From Bradyrhizobium amphicarpaeae (GTDB lineage Bacteria; Pseudomonadota; Alphaproteobacteria; Rhizobiales; Xanthobacteraceae): DNA of 64,000 nt. The stretch covers positions 960,001-1,024,000 of the forward strand of contig NZ_CP029426.2 of NCBI RefSeq assembly GCF_002266435.3. The letters run 5' to 3'. The position numbers and the translations under genes are program-made. Of the stretch, positions 1 to 8,646 are shown piece after piece. Numbering within the stretch: position 1 is the stretch's first letter; each line of letters opens with the position of its first letter. Below the pieces are notes generated by a model. That model was not told where the DNA came from. It made no database searches and saw only the letters and a list, made by a program, of their open reading frames with translations.

Positions 1-38
1 CTCCGGGGCTTTCGTCGTTTTGCGTCAGGTGTCGTCAG

Positions 39-1127
<1,089 letters not shown>

Positions 1128-1218
1128 GCATTTCCCTCCCTGTAATGCCGAGTCCTCGACGAGGGATCGCGATCTTGTCGTCGCTTTGTCTTCGCCGGTG
1201 GCCGACGTTTTTTGGCGT

Positions 1219-1238
1219 CCGAAATTCTGTATTCCCGG
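1219..1238. promoter_or_regulatory. Candidate GntR operator upstream of the TRAP gene
   Basis: CCGAAATTCTGTATTCCCGG matches the palindromic site before the GntR gene (4423-4442) at 16 of 20 positions by eye. It lies about 90 bases upstream of the TRAP receptor start. The match suggests that the local regulator also controls this gene. The site itself is only weakly symmetric. Confidence 0.45.
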
Positions 1239-1309
1239 ATAGGGGGGCAGGATGACCAAAGGGGCATCGCAAAGCAAGCGCACTTTGGTTGTGCTTGCGG
1301 TGCCGCCGA

Positions 1310-2623
1310 TCAATGCTGCGCTGCGAACGCACTCTCCATGGCCTTGCGGGTTTTCACCGTCTCGTCGCCGGCGTCGAACTCGACATCGCTCCAGCGCACC
1401 ACCGCGCCGTGCGCGATGTCATGCTTCAGCTTCACGCGGTGTGCGAGGCCGATCGGCAGCGCGCCGGCCCTGAGGCTCGCGGACGCCGGTACCAGCTTGC
1501 CCCACACGGTGTAGCCGCCTTCGCCGTCCAGCATCTCGCCTGCGCGCAGATTGCGCTTGGCGACCGCCGCGACATCGCCGCGGAAGCCGTAGGGCTGGCC
1601 GGTCGGCTCGCCGCGCAGCGTGGCCGACAGCACCGAGATGTTCAGCTCGAGCCCGATCAGATGATAGGGCTTGTACATCGCGGCATAGCGTCCGCTGCCG
1701 TCGGTCTTCAGGCCATATTGCCTGAAGCAGTCGGCGGCGTAGTCGTTCGGCGCTTCCAGCACGACATAGACGCCCCAGCGCAGATCCCGAAACACCGGCC
1801 GTCCGTCGCGTTCGAGCGAGGAGACGACCTCGACCACGCCGGGCCGCTCCAGCACGCCGCCATGCGAACGCGGCCGCATGATATGCGGCAGATCGTCGAC
1901 CCCGCAGGGCGGAAACAGCAGGCCGTCCGCGGGCACGTCGAGCGCGCAGGCATTGGCGATCGCCGCCATCTCGATCGCGGATTTGGTGCCGTCGAGGAAG
2001 GAGTTGAACATCTGCGGATTCATGCCGGCCGACTGTGCCTCGCCCGCGGTGAGGCCGTAATGCTGCCAGACGCCATCAGGTGTGACGTCGTGATAGGCCG
2101 GCAGATATTTCGTGCCCTTGCCGGCGGCGACGACGCGGAAGCCGGTGGCGCGGGCCCAGTCGACCATTTCGGCGGTCAGGGCCGGCTGGTCGCCATAGGC
2201 GAGCGAATAGACCACGCCCGCCTTGCGCGCCTCCTCCGCGAGCAGCGGACCTGCCAGCACGTCGGCTTCGACATTCACCATCACGATATGCTTGCCCGCC
2301 GCGATCGCGGCGCGCGCATGCCTGATGCCGACGGCGGGATTTCCGGTCGCCTCCACCACCACGTCCATCGCGCCGCCGGCAATGGCGTGTGCGCCGTCAT
2401 CGGTGAAGACGGTCGCGGCGATCCGCTCCGCGCTCCAGCCGACGGTGCGGCAGGCCTCGCGGGCGCGGTCGCGGTCGATGTCCACGATGACAGGCACCTC
2501 CAGTCCGGGCGTGTGCGGCACCTGCGCCAGAAACATCGAGCCGAACTTGCCGGCGCCGATCAGCGCGACACGGACAGGCTTGCCGGCGGACGCGCGGGCC
2601 TGGAGGAGGCGGAAGAGGTTCAT
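1310..2623 (-). CDS. NAD(P)-dependent oxidoreductase with C-terminal SAF domain (homoserine-dehydrogenase-like)
   Basis: The 437-residue protein has an N-terminal Rossmann fold (ALIGAGKFGS near residue 20), a homoserine-dehydrogenase-like middle (GNPAVGIRHA near residue 115) and a C-terminal SAF domain from about residue 350. Proteins of this architecture are often misnamed flagellar or homoserine dehydrogenase. The true substrate is generally unknown, and it is probably a hydroxyacid or sugar-derived alcohol. It sits between the dioxygenase and TRAP genes on the same strand, which suggests one catabolic pathway. The spacings of 150-180 bases leave room for separate promoters. Confidence 0.75.
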   Translation of the reverse strand: MNLFRLLQARASAGKPVRVALIGAGKFGSMFLAQVPHTPGLEVPVIVDIDRDRAREACRTVGWSAERIAATVFTDDGAHAIAGGAMDVVVEATGNPAVGIRHARAAIAAGKHIVMVNVEADVLAGPLLAEEARKAGVVYSLAYGDQPALTAEMVDWARATGFRVVAAGKGTKYLPAYHDVTPDGVWQHYGLTAGEAQSAGMNPQMFNSFLDGTKSAIEMAAIANACALDVPADGLLFPPCGVDDLPHIMRPRSHGGVLERPGVVEVVSSLERDGRPVFRDLRWGVYVVLEAPNDYAADCFRQYGLKTDGSGRYAAMYKPYHLIGLELNISVLSATLRGEPTGQPYGFRGDVAAVAKRNLRAGEMLDGEGGYTVWGKLVPASASLRAGALPIGLAHRVKLKHDIAHGAVVRWSDVEFDAGDETVKTRKAMESAFAAQH

Positions 2624-2643
2624 GGAATTGTCCTAGGATGATC

Positions 2644-2767
2644 GTGTCCCGGACGCGCTGCAACGCGTAGCGTTGCTGCGCAGAGCCGGGACCCAGAGAA
2701 ACTATCCGTGTGGCATGGGCCCCGGCTCTGCAGCGCATCACTTCGTGCTGCGCTGCGTCCGGGGCAC
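2644..2767. repeat. Dispersed palindromic intergenic repeat, GTCCCGGACGC family, copy 1
   Basis: This element begins GTGTCCCGGACGC, contains AGAGCCGGGACCC and its near complement GGGCCCCGGCTCTGC, and ends GCGTCCGGGGCAC. It can fold into a long hairpin. Four further copies occur at 17031, 18415, 33465 and 53331, always between genes. Confidence 0.8.
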
Positions 2768-2773
2768 CAGACC

Positions 2774-3574
2774 TTACTCCGCCGCCTGCCGCGGTGCACG
2801 GGCAAGCCGCAGCAGCGCATCGTCGTCCACCGTCCTGATCGGCGAGAAATCGCGGTGCGCGATGTACTCCGGCCGCGTGGGGGTGCGGATGTAGTTCGAG
2901 ACCGCGTTCAGCGTCAGGTACACGATCTTGCGCGGGTAGGGCGTGATGTTTCCGGCCGAGCCGTGCACCAGATTGCCGTGGAACATCAGCATGCCGCCGG
3001 GCTTTCCGGTTGGCGCCACGATGCCGCCCTGCGCAACCAGCCGCGTCACGGTGGCCTCGTCCAGCGTCCACAGCGGATAGGAGGTGGTAGCGAGATCGTG
3101 TGAGGCCTCGAGATCGCCGGCGTTCTGGCTGCGCGGCACCAGCATCAGGGGGCCGTTGATCGGCATGACTTCGTCGAGGAAGATCGCGATGTTCATCGCG
3201 CGCGGCTCCGGCATGCCGTCGTCGCGTTTCCAGGTGCCGTAATCCTGGTGCCACTGCCAGACGTCGCCGGTGAAGGCCGATTTCGCGTTGATCTTGAATT
3301 GATGCATGTAGACCGGCTCGCCGAACAGCTGCTCGACCGGGTCGATCATGCGCGGATGGGCGCCCAGCAGGCCGAACGCCTCGTTGTAGAGATGTGCGGC
3401 AAACGCCGTGCGCGGCGCGCCGCTCTTCTCGCGCCAGACTTCGGGCCGGTTGGCGTCGTAGATTCCGACCGCCTCGCGCGCGAGGAAATCGACCTCTTCC
3501 GGACTGAACAGCTCGGGCAGGAACAGCCAGCCCTCGCGGTGGAAGAACTCCAATTGCTCCTGAGACAGTCTCAT
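2774..3574 (-). CDS. Phytanoyl-CoA dioxygenase family protein, ectoine-hydroxylase-like
   Basis: A predicted Fe(II)/2-oxoglutarate-dependent oxygenase of 266 residues. The iron triad is visible as H109 and D111 (WHQDYG) and H204 (LVHGSAGN), with R215 (ITPYPR) for 2-oxoglutarate. The stretch TWKRDDGMPEPR after the HxD closely resembles the EctD signature, so it is nearer to ectoine hydroxylase than to classical phytanoyl-CoA hydroxylases. No ectABC genes are nearby, and the flanking genes encode uptake and oxidation functions, so hydroxylation of an imported small molecule is more likely than ectoine synthesis. The family call is firm; the substrate is not known. Confidence 0.85.
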   Translation of the reverse strand: MRLSQEQLEFFHREGWLFLPELFSPEEVDFLAREAVGIYDANRPEVWREKSGAPRTAFAAHLYNEAFGLLGAHPRMIDPVEQLFGEPVYMHQFKINAKSAFTGDVWQWHQDYGTWKRDDGMPEPRAMNIAIFLDEVMPINGPLMLVPRSQNAGDLEASHDLATTSYPLWTLDEATVTRLVAQGGIVAPTGKPGGMLMFHGNLVHGSAGNITPYPRKIVYLTLNAVSNYIRTPTRPEYIAHRDFSPIRTVDDDALLRLARAPRQAAE

Positions 3575-3618
3575 GGGTCGTCCTCCTGTTTTGTCTTTGT
3601 TGTCGTATTTTCTCTGCG

Positions 3619-3706
3619 GTCATGGCCGGGCTTGACCCGGCCATCCACGTCTTTCGTTCCACGTCCAGGAAGAACGTGGTTGCCCGGGACAAGCCCGGGC
3701 ATGACG
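3619..3706. repeat. Palindromic intergenic repeat (CATGGCCGGGCTTGACCCGG type)
   Basis: GTCATGGCCGGGCTTGACCCGG and the near-inverse GGGACAAGCCCGGGCATGAC face each other across about 45 bases. It fills most of the gap between the dioxygenase and the regulator and could fold in the transcript. No gene is seen here. Confidence 0.65.
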
Positions 3707-3724
3707 GCGACGGAGATCGTGGGG

Positions 3725-4402
3725 TTACGCCGCCGCCTCGTCCGTCGCCCTCAATCTCTCCTCTGTCATCCGTCCCGCCGTCTGCGCATGCGCCAGCGCG
3801 GCGGCTTCGGCCGCCTTCACGTCGCCCGCGAGAATGTGTCCGGCAATCGTCGCATGCTCCGCCCAGGCGCTGCCGCGATAGTCGAGCTCCGACAGCACCG
3901 TCGCCATCGAGCGCCGCATATGCGGCCATTGCGGCGCGATGGTTTCCTCGATCGCGGGATTTCCGGCGAGCTGATAGATCGCGCGGTGAAAATCGACGTC
4001 GAGCACGATCAGCTCTGCGAGTGTGGTGTTGCGGTCGATGCGGCGGCCCGCGGCGAGTGCCGCCTCCAGCCGCGCGCGGCCGGCTGCGTCGTATCCCGCG
4101 CGTGCAGCCGCGAGCCGGGCGGCGAGCGCGTCGATCGCGCCGCGGACCTCGTAGAGTTGGCGGATGCGCGCGGGATCGAGCTGGGTGACCTCGAAGCCGC
4201 GCTTGCCGCTCTCGGCGACCAGACCCTGGCGGTGAAGCAGATGCAGCGCATGCGAGACAGGCTGGCGCGATACGCCGAGCTTGTCGGCCAGCTCGTTCTG
4301 CCGGATGCGCTGGCCGGGCTGAAGCGTGCGATCGGAGATCGCCTCCAGGATCCGGGCATAGACCTGGTCGATCAGGTTCGGGAGCGGGTCGAGGGGGATC
4401 AC
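3725..4402 (-). CDS. GntR family (FCD subfamily) transcriptional regulator
   Basis: A 225-residue repressor-type protein. The N-terminal winged helix spans about residues 10-70 (ELADKLGVSRQPVSHAL is the recognition helix region), followed by an all-helical FCD ligand domain with DVDFHRAIYQ and a downstream EHATIAGH, the usual metal or ligand residues. The start is GTG at 4402, placed by CAGGAG five bases upstream. A 16-base perfect palindrome lies 18 bases further up, indicating autoregulation. FCD regulators usually sense small organic acids, which fits its place among dioxygenase, TRAP and hydrolase genes. Confidence 0.88.
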   Translation of the reverse strand: MIPLDPLPNLIDQVYARILEAISDRTLQPGQRIRQNELADKLGVSRQPVSHALHLLHRQGLVAESGKRGFEVTQLDPARIRQLYEVRGAIDALAARLAAARAGYDAAGRARLEAALAAGRRIDRNTTLAELIVLDVDFHRAIYQLAGNPAIEETIAPQWPHMRRSMATVLSELDYRGSAWAEHATIAGHILAGDVKAAEAAALAHAQTAGRMTEERLRATDEAAA

Positions 4403-4420
4403 GCTGGCTCCTGCGAGAGA

Positions 4421-4436
4421 ATACGGAATTCCGTAT
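4421..4436. promoter_or_regulatory. Perfect palindrome, probable operator of the GntR regulator
   Basis: ATACGGAATTCCGTAT is a perfect 16-base inverted repeat directly upstream of the GTG start of the regulator. The size and AT-rich centre suit a GntR/FCD dimer. A related sequence at 1219-1238 precedes the TRAP gene. Confidence 0.65.
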
Positions 4437-4563
4437 TCACGGTATTGCAGGAGGGAGAAGGGCGTCAAGGCAGTCGGTTTTAGCTCTGATAAGTCGTTGA
4501 TTTCATTGGCCTGGTCTACTGTGCATGGGGTTGTTTTCGCGAAAAAGGTCTGGGAGGGAGGGC

Positions 4564-5376
4564 CTACTCCGCCAGAAACACGTTCACTCGCTCGCCGAAT
4601 TCCAGCGGGGCCTGCTCGAACATCCAGTGCCCGGCGTTCGGAATCACCGCCGTCTTGCTGCCCGTGATGTGCTCGGCCAGCACGCGCCACATCACCGACA
4701 GGCTGCCGGTGGTGGCGCCGCCGCCGATCAGCAGCGTCGGGGTACGGATCGCCTGCGCGTCCGCGAGCGTGTAGGGCCGGCGCTGCTCGTTGATCTGGCC
4801 GAGCAACGTCAGCGCGTTGTCGCGCAGTTGCTGCTTGGCCGCCGCGGGCACGCGCCGCCACGCGCCGTCGCCCTCGATGCCCTCGTAGAAATTCTGCAGC
4901 GCGCCCTCGATGTCGCCGGCGCGGATCATCTCGACCGATCGCGCGGTGCGCGCCGCCAGCGGCGGATGCGAGGGCGTGCCGTCCGGCACCGGCAGGGATG
5001 CATCGAGATCGCCGCCCGGCTCGGCCAGCACCAGCTTCCGCACCAGATCCGGCCGGGCCTGCGCCACGCGAAACGCGATGTGCCCGCCGCGCGAATGCCC
5101 CATCAGGTCGACCGGTCCGGGTTCGACCTGCTCGCTGAAGGCGATCACGTCGGAGACGTGCTGCGCCATCTTGTAGTCGTCGCCGACGGCGTCCCAATGC
5201 TCCGGAAAGAAATGCCGCAGGCTGACCGAGATCACGCGATGGCGCTTCGACAGCGGGCCGAGCACCGAATACCAGGTGCGGAAGTCGCCGAGCGTGCCGT
5301 GCACGCAGACCAGCGGATGGCCGTCGCCGACTTCGAGATAGGCCATGTCGTAATCGTTGACGCGAAAGCTCTGCAT
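4564..5376 (-). CDS. Alpha/beta hydrolase (second of a tandem pair)
   Basis: A 270-residue hydrolase of the alpha/beta fold. HGTLGDFRTW near residue 26 is the oxyanion segment, GHSRGG places the nucleophile at S95, and NAGHWMFEQ supplies the catalytic histidine near residue 250. No signal peptide is seen, so it is cytoplasmic. It starts two bases after the stop of the upstream paralogue and must be cotranslated with it. Such enzymes cleave esters, lactones or C-C bonds; the substrate cannot be told from sequence. Confidence 0.82.
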   Translation of the reverse strand: MQSFRVNDYDMAYLEVGDGHPLVCVHGTLGDFRTWYSVLGPLSKRHRVISVSLRHFFPEHWDAVGDDYKMAQHVSDVIAFSEQVEPGPVDLMGHSRGGHIAFRVAQARPDLVRKLVLAEPGGDLDASLPVPDGTPSHPPLAARTARSVEMIRAGDIEGALQNFYEGIEGDGAWRRVPAAAKQQLRDNALTLLGQINEQRRPYTLADAQAIRTPTLLIGGGATTGSLSVMWRVLAEHITGSKTAVIPNAGHWMFEQAPLEFGERVNVFLAE

Positions 5377-5378
5377 GA

Positions 5379-6197
5379 TCAGCTCGCCAGAAAATCCAGG
5401 ACGACTTCGGAGTACTTCTGCGGCGCCTGCTCGAACATCGGATGCGTCGCGTTCGGGATGGTCGCCGTCTTGGAGTAAGGCACATGGGCTGCGAGCGCAT
5501 GCAGCACCTTCGGCAGCAGGCCCTTGGTCCGCGCCCCCAGGATGAACAGCGTCGGCATCCTGATCGCCTCCGCATCCGCCTTCGAGAACGGCGGGCGGTT
5601 GTCGCGGACCTGGCCGATCAGAGTATAGGCATTGTCGCGCAAATTCTGCTTCACCAGCGCCGGCAGCCGCGGCCAGGTGCCGGCGCCTTCCAGCGTGTCG
5701 ACGAACACGGCGAGGCCGCCGTCGACGTCGCCGGCCGCGATCTTCTCGGCCGAGGCGGTGAAGCGCGCCAGCAAGGGCGAGGGACCGCCGGCATAGTCAG
5801 GATCGAGACTCGCGTCGAGCTCACCGCCGGGCTCGGCCAGGATCAGCCGCCGCAGCAGGTCCGGCCGCTGCTGTGCCACGCGGAAGCAGATGTGGCCGCC
5901 GCGGGAATGACCCATCAGGTCGACCGGGCCGAGGTCGAGCTTCTCGATGAAGGCGATGACGTCGCTGACATGCTGGGCGATCGAGTAGGTATCGCCCATG
6001 CCGTCCCATTGTGCCGGGAAGAAGTGCCGCAAGCTCGGAACGATCATCCGGTGCCGCTGCGACAGCGGCCCGAGCACGCAGCCCCAGACGCGGAAGTCGT
6101 TGAGCGAGCCGTGCACGCAGACCAGTGGCGGCCGGCCGCTGTCTTCGCCCACGTCGAGATAGGGCATGTCGTAACCGTTGACGTGGAGGCTTTGCAT
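5379..6197 (-). CDS. Alpha/beta hydrolase (first of a tandem pair)
   Basis: A 272-residue paralogue of the next gene, aligned along its whole length: HGSLNDFRVW oxyanion loop, GHSRGGH nucleophile elbow and NATHPMFEQAP histidine. The start at 6197 gives MQSLHVNGYDM, parallel to MQSFRVNDYDM in the downstream copy, and no better start exists. The pair clearly arose by tandem duplication. The second copy has NAGHW where this one has NATHP, and the lid regions differ, so the substrates may differ. It probably belongs with the catabolic island downstream. Confidence 0.82.
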   Translation of the reverse strand: MQSLHVNGYDMPYLDVGEDSGRPPLVCVHGSLNDFRVWGCVLGPLSQRHRMIVPSLRHFFPAQWDGMGDTYSIAQHVSDVIAFIEKLDLGPVDLMGHSRGGHICFRVAQQRPDLLRRLILAEPGGELDASLDPDYAGGPSPLLARFTASAEKIAAGDVDGGLAVFVDTLEGAGTWPRLPALVKQNLRDNAYTLIGQVRDNRPPFSKADAEAIRMPTLFILGARTKGLLPKVLHALAAHVPYSKTATIPNATHPMFEQAPQKYSEVVLDFLAS

Positions 6198-6333
6198 TCG
6201 GGACTCGCGAGGCGGGCGGAACTCCTGTGCAAGATTCCCGGAAACCGGGTGGATCGCAACTATTTCCAAGCCTAGATTTAACCCGAGATCACATTGGGGG
6301 CATGCGCGGCAACGCAAGCTCAGGAACCAGGCC

Positions 6334-6876
6334 ATGACCGACCAGCATTTTGCCCTGTTCGACACCAGGATCGGCCTTTGCGCCATCGCCTGGGGCCCGC
6401 GCGGCATCAACGGCACGCAATTGCCGATGGGCGGCGAGCAGAAGATCCGCACCCGCATCAGCCAGCGTCATGCTGACGCCGTCGAGGCCGAGCCGACCAC
6501 CGAAGTGCGACAGGCGATCGACCGCATCGTCAAGCTGCTCGCGGGCGAGCCCGACGACCTCGCCGATATCGAGCTCGATCTCGACGGCGTGCCCGCGTTC
6601 AACCGCGGCGTCTACGAGATCGCCCGCGCGATCCCGCCCGGCAAGACCATCACCTATGGCGACATCGCCAAGCAACTCGGCGGCGTCCAGCTGTCGCGCG
6701 ACGTCGGCCAGGCGCTCGGCCACAATCCTTGCCCGATCGTGGTGCCGTGCCACCGCGTGCTCGCCGCCGGCAACAAGCCAGGCGGCTTCTCGGCCAATGG
6801 CGGCGTGGTCACGAAGCTGAAGATGCTGGAAATCGAAGGCGCGCTGGTGAACCACACGCCGAGCCTGTTTGATTGA
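6334..6876 (+). CDS. ogt: Methylated-DNA-[protein]-cysteine S-methyltransferase
   Basis: A suicide DNA repair protein that takes alkyl groups from O6-alkylguanine onto its own cysteine. The 180-residue product ends in the DNA-binding domain, with ITYGDIAKQLGG and the acceptor motif VVPCHRV, where C139 is the acceptor, followed by GGFSANGG. There is no Ada-type N-terminal domain, so it is of the Ogt/AGT class. The start at 6334 follows CAGGAACC. It stands alone and divergent from the hydrolases. Confidence 0.9.
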   Translation: MTDQHFALFDTRIGLCAIAWGPRGINGTQLPMGGEQKIRTRISQRHADAVEAEPTTEVRQAIDRIVKLLAGEPDDLADIELDLDGVPAFNRGVYEIARAIPPGKTITYGDIAKQLGGVQLSRDVGQALGHNPCPIVVPCHRVLAAGNKPGGFSANGGVVTKLKMLEIEGALVNHTPSLFD

Positions 6877-6894
6877 GGCGGCTTGCGCCGGCTT

Positions 6895-6983
6895 CGTAGG
6901 GTGGATTAGCCGAAGGCGTAATCCACCTCTTCTCGTGCTGCGACAAAAGTGGTGGATTACGCTTCGCTAATCCACCCTACGGA
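6895..6983. repeat. Inverted intergenic repeat, CGTAGGGTGG family, copy 1
   Basis: CGTAGGGTGGATTAGCCGAA is mirrored by CGCTAATCCACCCTACG about 50 bases on, making a long hairpin between two convergent genes. Related copies lie at 15651-15775 and 43172-43275. Confidence 0.75.
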
Positions 6984-6989
6984 CCTCTC

Positions 6990-8534
6990 CTAGATCTTCG
7001 CCGCCGTCTTCGGCCAGTACTTGTCGCGCAGATGCCGCTTCACCAGCTTGCCCGTGGGCGTGCGCGGCAGCTCAGGCTCGAAATCGATCGAGCGCGGGCA
7101 CTTGATCGCCGACAGCCGCGTCTTGCAGTAGGCGATCAAATCGGCCTCGAGCGCCTTGCCGGCACGAGCCATGTCGTGTGGCTGCACCACCGCCTTCACC
7201 TCTTCGCCCATCTCCTCGTTCGGCACGCCGAACACGGCGACATCGGCGACCTCGGGGTGGGTGATCAGCACGTCCTCGGTCTCCTGCGGGTAGATGTTCA
7301 CGCCGCCGGAGATGATCATGTAGGACTTGCGGTCGGTCAGGAACAGGAAGCCATCCTTGTCGAGATAGCCGACATCGCCGAGCGTGGACCAGCCCTTGGC
7401 GTTGTAGGCCTTCTTCGTCTTCTCGGGGTCGTTGTGATAGGTGAAGGCGGGTGCGTCGGCGAAATAGACCGTGCCGATCTCGCCGGCAGGCTGCTCCTCG
7501 TCGTTCTCGTCCAGGATCTTGATCTTGCCGACCACGGCGCGGCCGACGCTGCCGCGATGCTCCAGCCATTGCTGCGAGTTGCAGACGGTGACGCCGTTGC
7601 CTTCCGAGCCTGCGTAATACTCGATCAGGATCGGTCCCCACCATTCGATCATCTTGGCCTTGACGTCGACCGGACAGGGGGCGGCGGCATGGATCGCGCC
7701 CCTGAGCGTGGAGACGTTGTAACTGTTGCGGACCTCGTCCGGCAGCTTCAGCATGCGCACGAACATGGTCGGCACGAGCTGTGATTGCGTGACCTTGTAC
7801 TTTTCGACCAGCTTCAGGAACTCTTCTGCGTCGAAGTGCTCCATGATGATCGACGTGCCGCCGAGCACGATCGCCATCATGTTGAAGCGCAAGGGAGCCG
7901 CGTGATAGAGCGGCGCCGGCGAGAGATAAATGCTGTCGGCGTTCATGCCGCACATGTCGGCGCAGAGCACGCGCAGGAAGGCGTTCGGCGCGTCGATGGC
8001 GTTGCCCTCGAACGTCTTCTTGATGCCCTTCGGGCGGCCGGTCGTGCCCGACGAATACAGCATGTCGTAGCCGGCGACCTCGTCGGCGATCGGCGTGGTC
8101 GGTTGCGCGGCGGCTTCCTTGTCGTAGGAGCGGAAGCCGGACAGCGGATCGTCCATCATGTAGAACAGCGGCTCGCCGGCGGCGCCCTTGACGAGATCCT
8201 TGATCTGATCGGCGCATTTCGGCGTGGTGATCACGATTTTGGCGCCGCAATCGGCGATGATGTAGTCGATCTCGTCCTGCTTCAGATAGCGGCTGATCGC
8301 GGTGTAATAGAGTCCGCTGCGCTGCGCGGCCCAGCACAGCTCCATGAAGGCGAGGCGATTCTCCATCAGCAGCGCGATGTGGTCACCGGCCTTGAGGCCG
8401 AGCGAGCGGAACAGCTGCGCGCCCTGGTTCGAGAGCTCGTCGAGCTCGCGATAGGTGATCGCCTTGCCGGTCCCGGCCATCCGGTAGGCGATCTTGTCGG
8501 GCGTGGTGCGGGCGTGGATGGAGGGGTGGGTCAT
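6990..8534 (-). CDS. Acyl-CoA synthetase (AMP-forming)
   Basis: Activates a carboxylic acid to its CoA thioester. The 514-residue protein has the AMP-binding signature YSSGTTGRPKGIKK near residue 170, a YYAGSEGNG motif, the GDVGYLDKDGFLFLTDR hinge, ISGGVNIYPQE, and the C-terminal catalytic lysine in RTPTGKLVKR. Length suits the fatty/aryl/steroid CoA ligases that work with acyl-CoA dehydrogenases. It lies downstream of the thiolase on the same strand, so it should supply substrate to the beta-oxidation genes of this region. Chain type is unknown. Confidence 0.88.
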   Translation of the reverse strand: MTHPSIHARTTPDKIAYRMAGTGKAITYRELDELSNQGAQLFRSLGLKAGDHIALLMENRLAFMELCWAAQRSGLYYTAISRYLKQDEIDYIIADCGAKIVITTPKCADQIKDLVKGAAGEPLFYMMDDPLSGFRSYDKEAAAQPTTPIADEVAGYDMLYSSGTTGRPKGIKKTFEGNAIDAPNAFLRVLCADMCGMNADSIYLSPAPLYHAAPLRFNMMAIVLGGTSIIMEHFDAEEFLKLVEKYKVTQSQLVPTMFVRMLKLPDEVRNSYNVSTLRGAIHAAAPCPVDVKAKMIEWWGPILIEYYAGSEGNGVTVCNSQQWLEHRGSVGRAVVGKIKILDENDEEQPAGEIGTVYFADAPAFTYHNDPEKTKKAYNAKGWSTLGDVGYLDKDGFLFLTDRKSYMIISGGVNIYPQETEDVLITHPEVADVAVFGVPNEEMGEEVKAVVQPHDMARAGKALEADLIAYCKTRLSAIKCPRSIDFEPELPRTPTGKLVKRHLRDKYWPKTAAKI

Positions 8535-8549
8535 GGCGTTTCCTCAAAC

Positions 8550-8637
8550 GCGAATGGCGAGCAGCGAATGGCGAATAGGGAAGGGCAAACCGCTCTTCGC
8601 CTACTCACCATTCGCTGCTCGCCATTCACTGCTCGCT
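8550..8637. repeat. Inverted repeat between thiolase and CoA-ligase genes
   Basis: GGCGAGCAGCGAATGGCGAA on the left is mirrored by ATTCGCTGCTCGCCATTC on the right. The transcript of the thiolase-ligase pair could form a long stem here, which may act on processing or termination. Confidence 0.65.
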
Positions 8638-8646
8638 TTTGTTGTC

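Noticed and set aside
4403..5575. An in-frame extension of the GntR frame upstream through the hydrolase gene
   Set aside because: The extension is antisense-frame noise (Arg-rich). The GTG at 4402 has its own ribosome site and begins the winged-helix domain.
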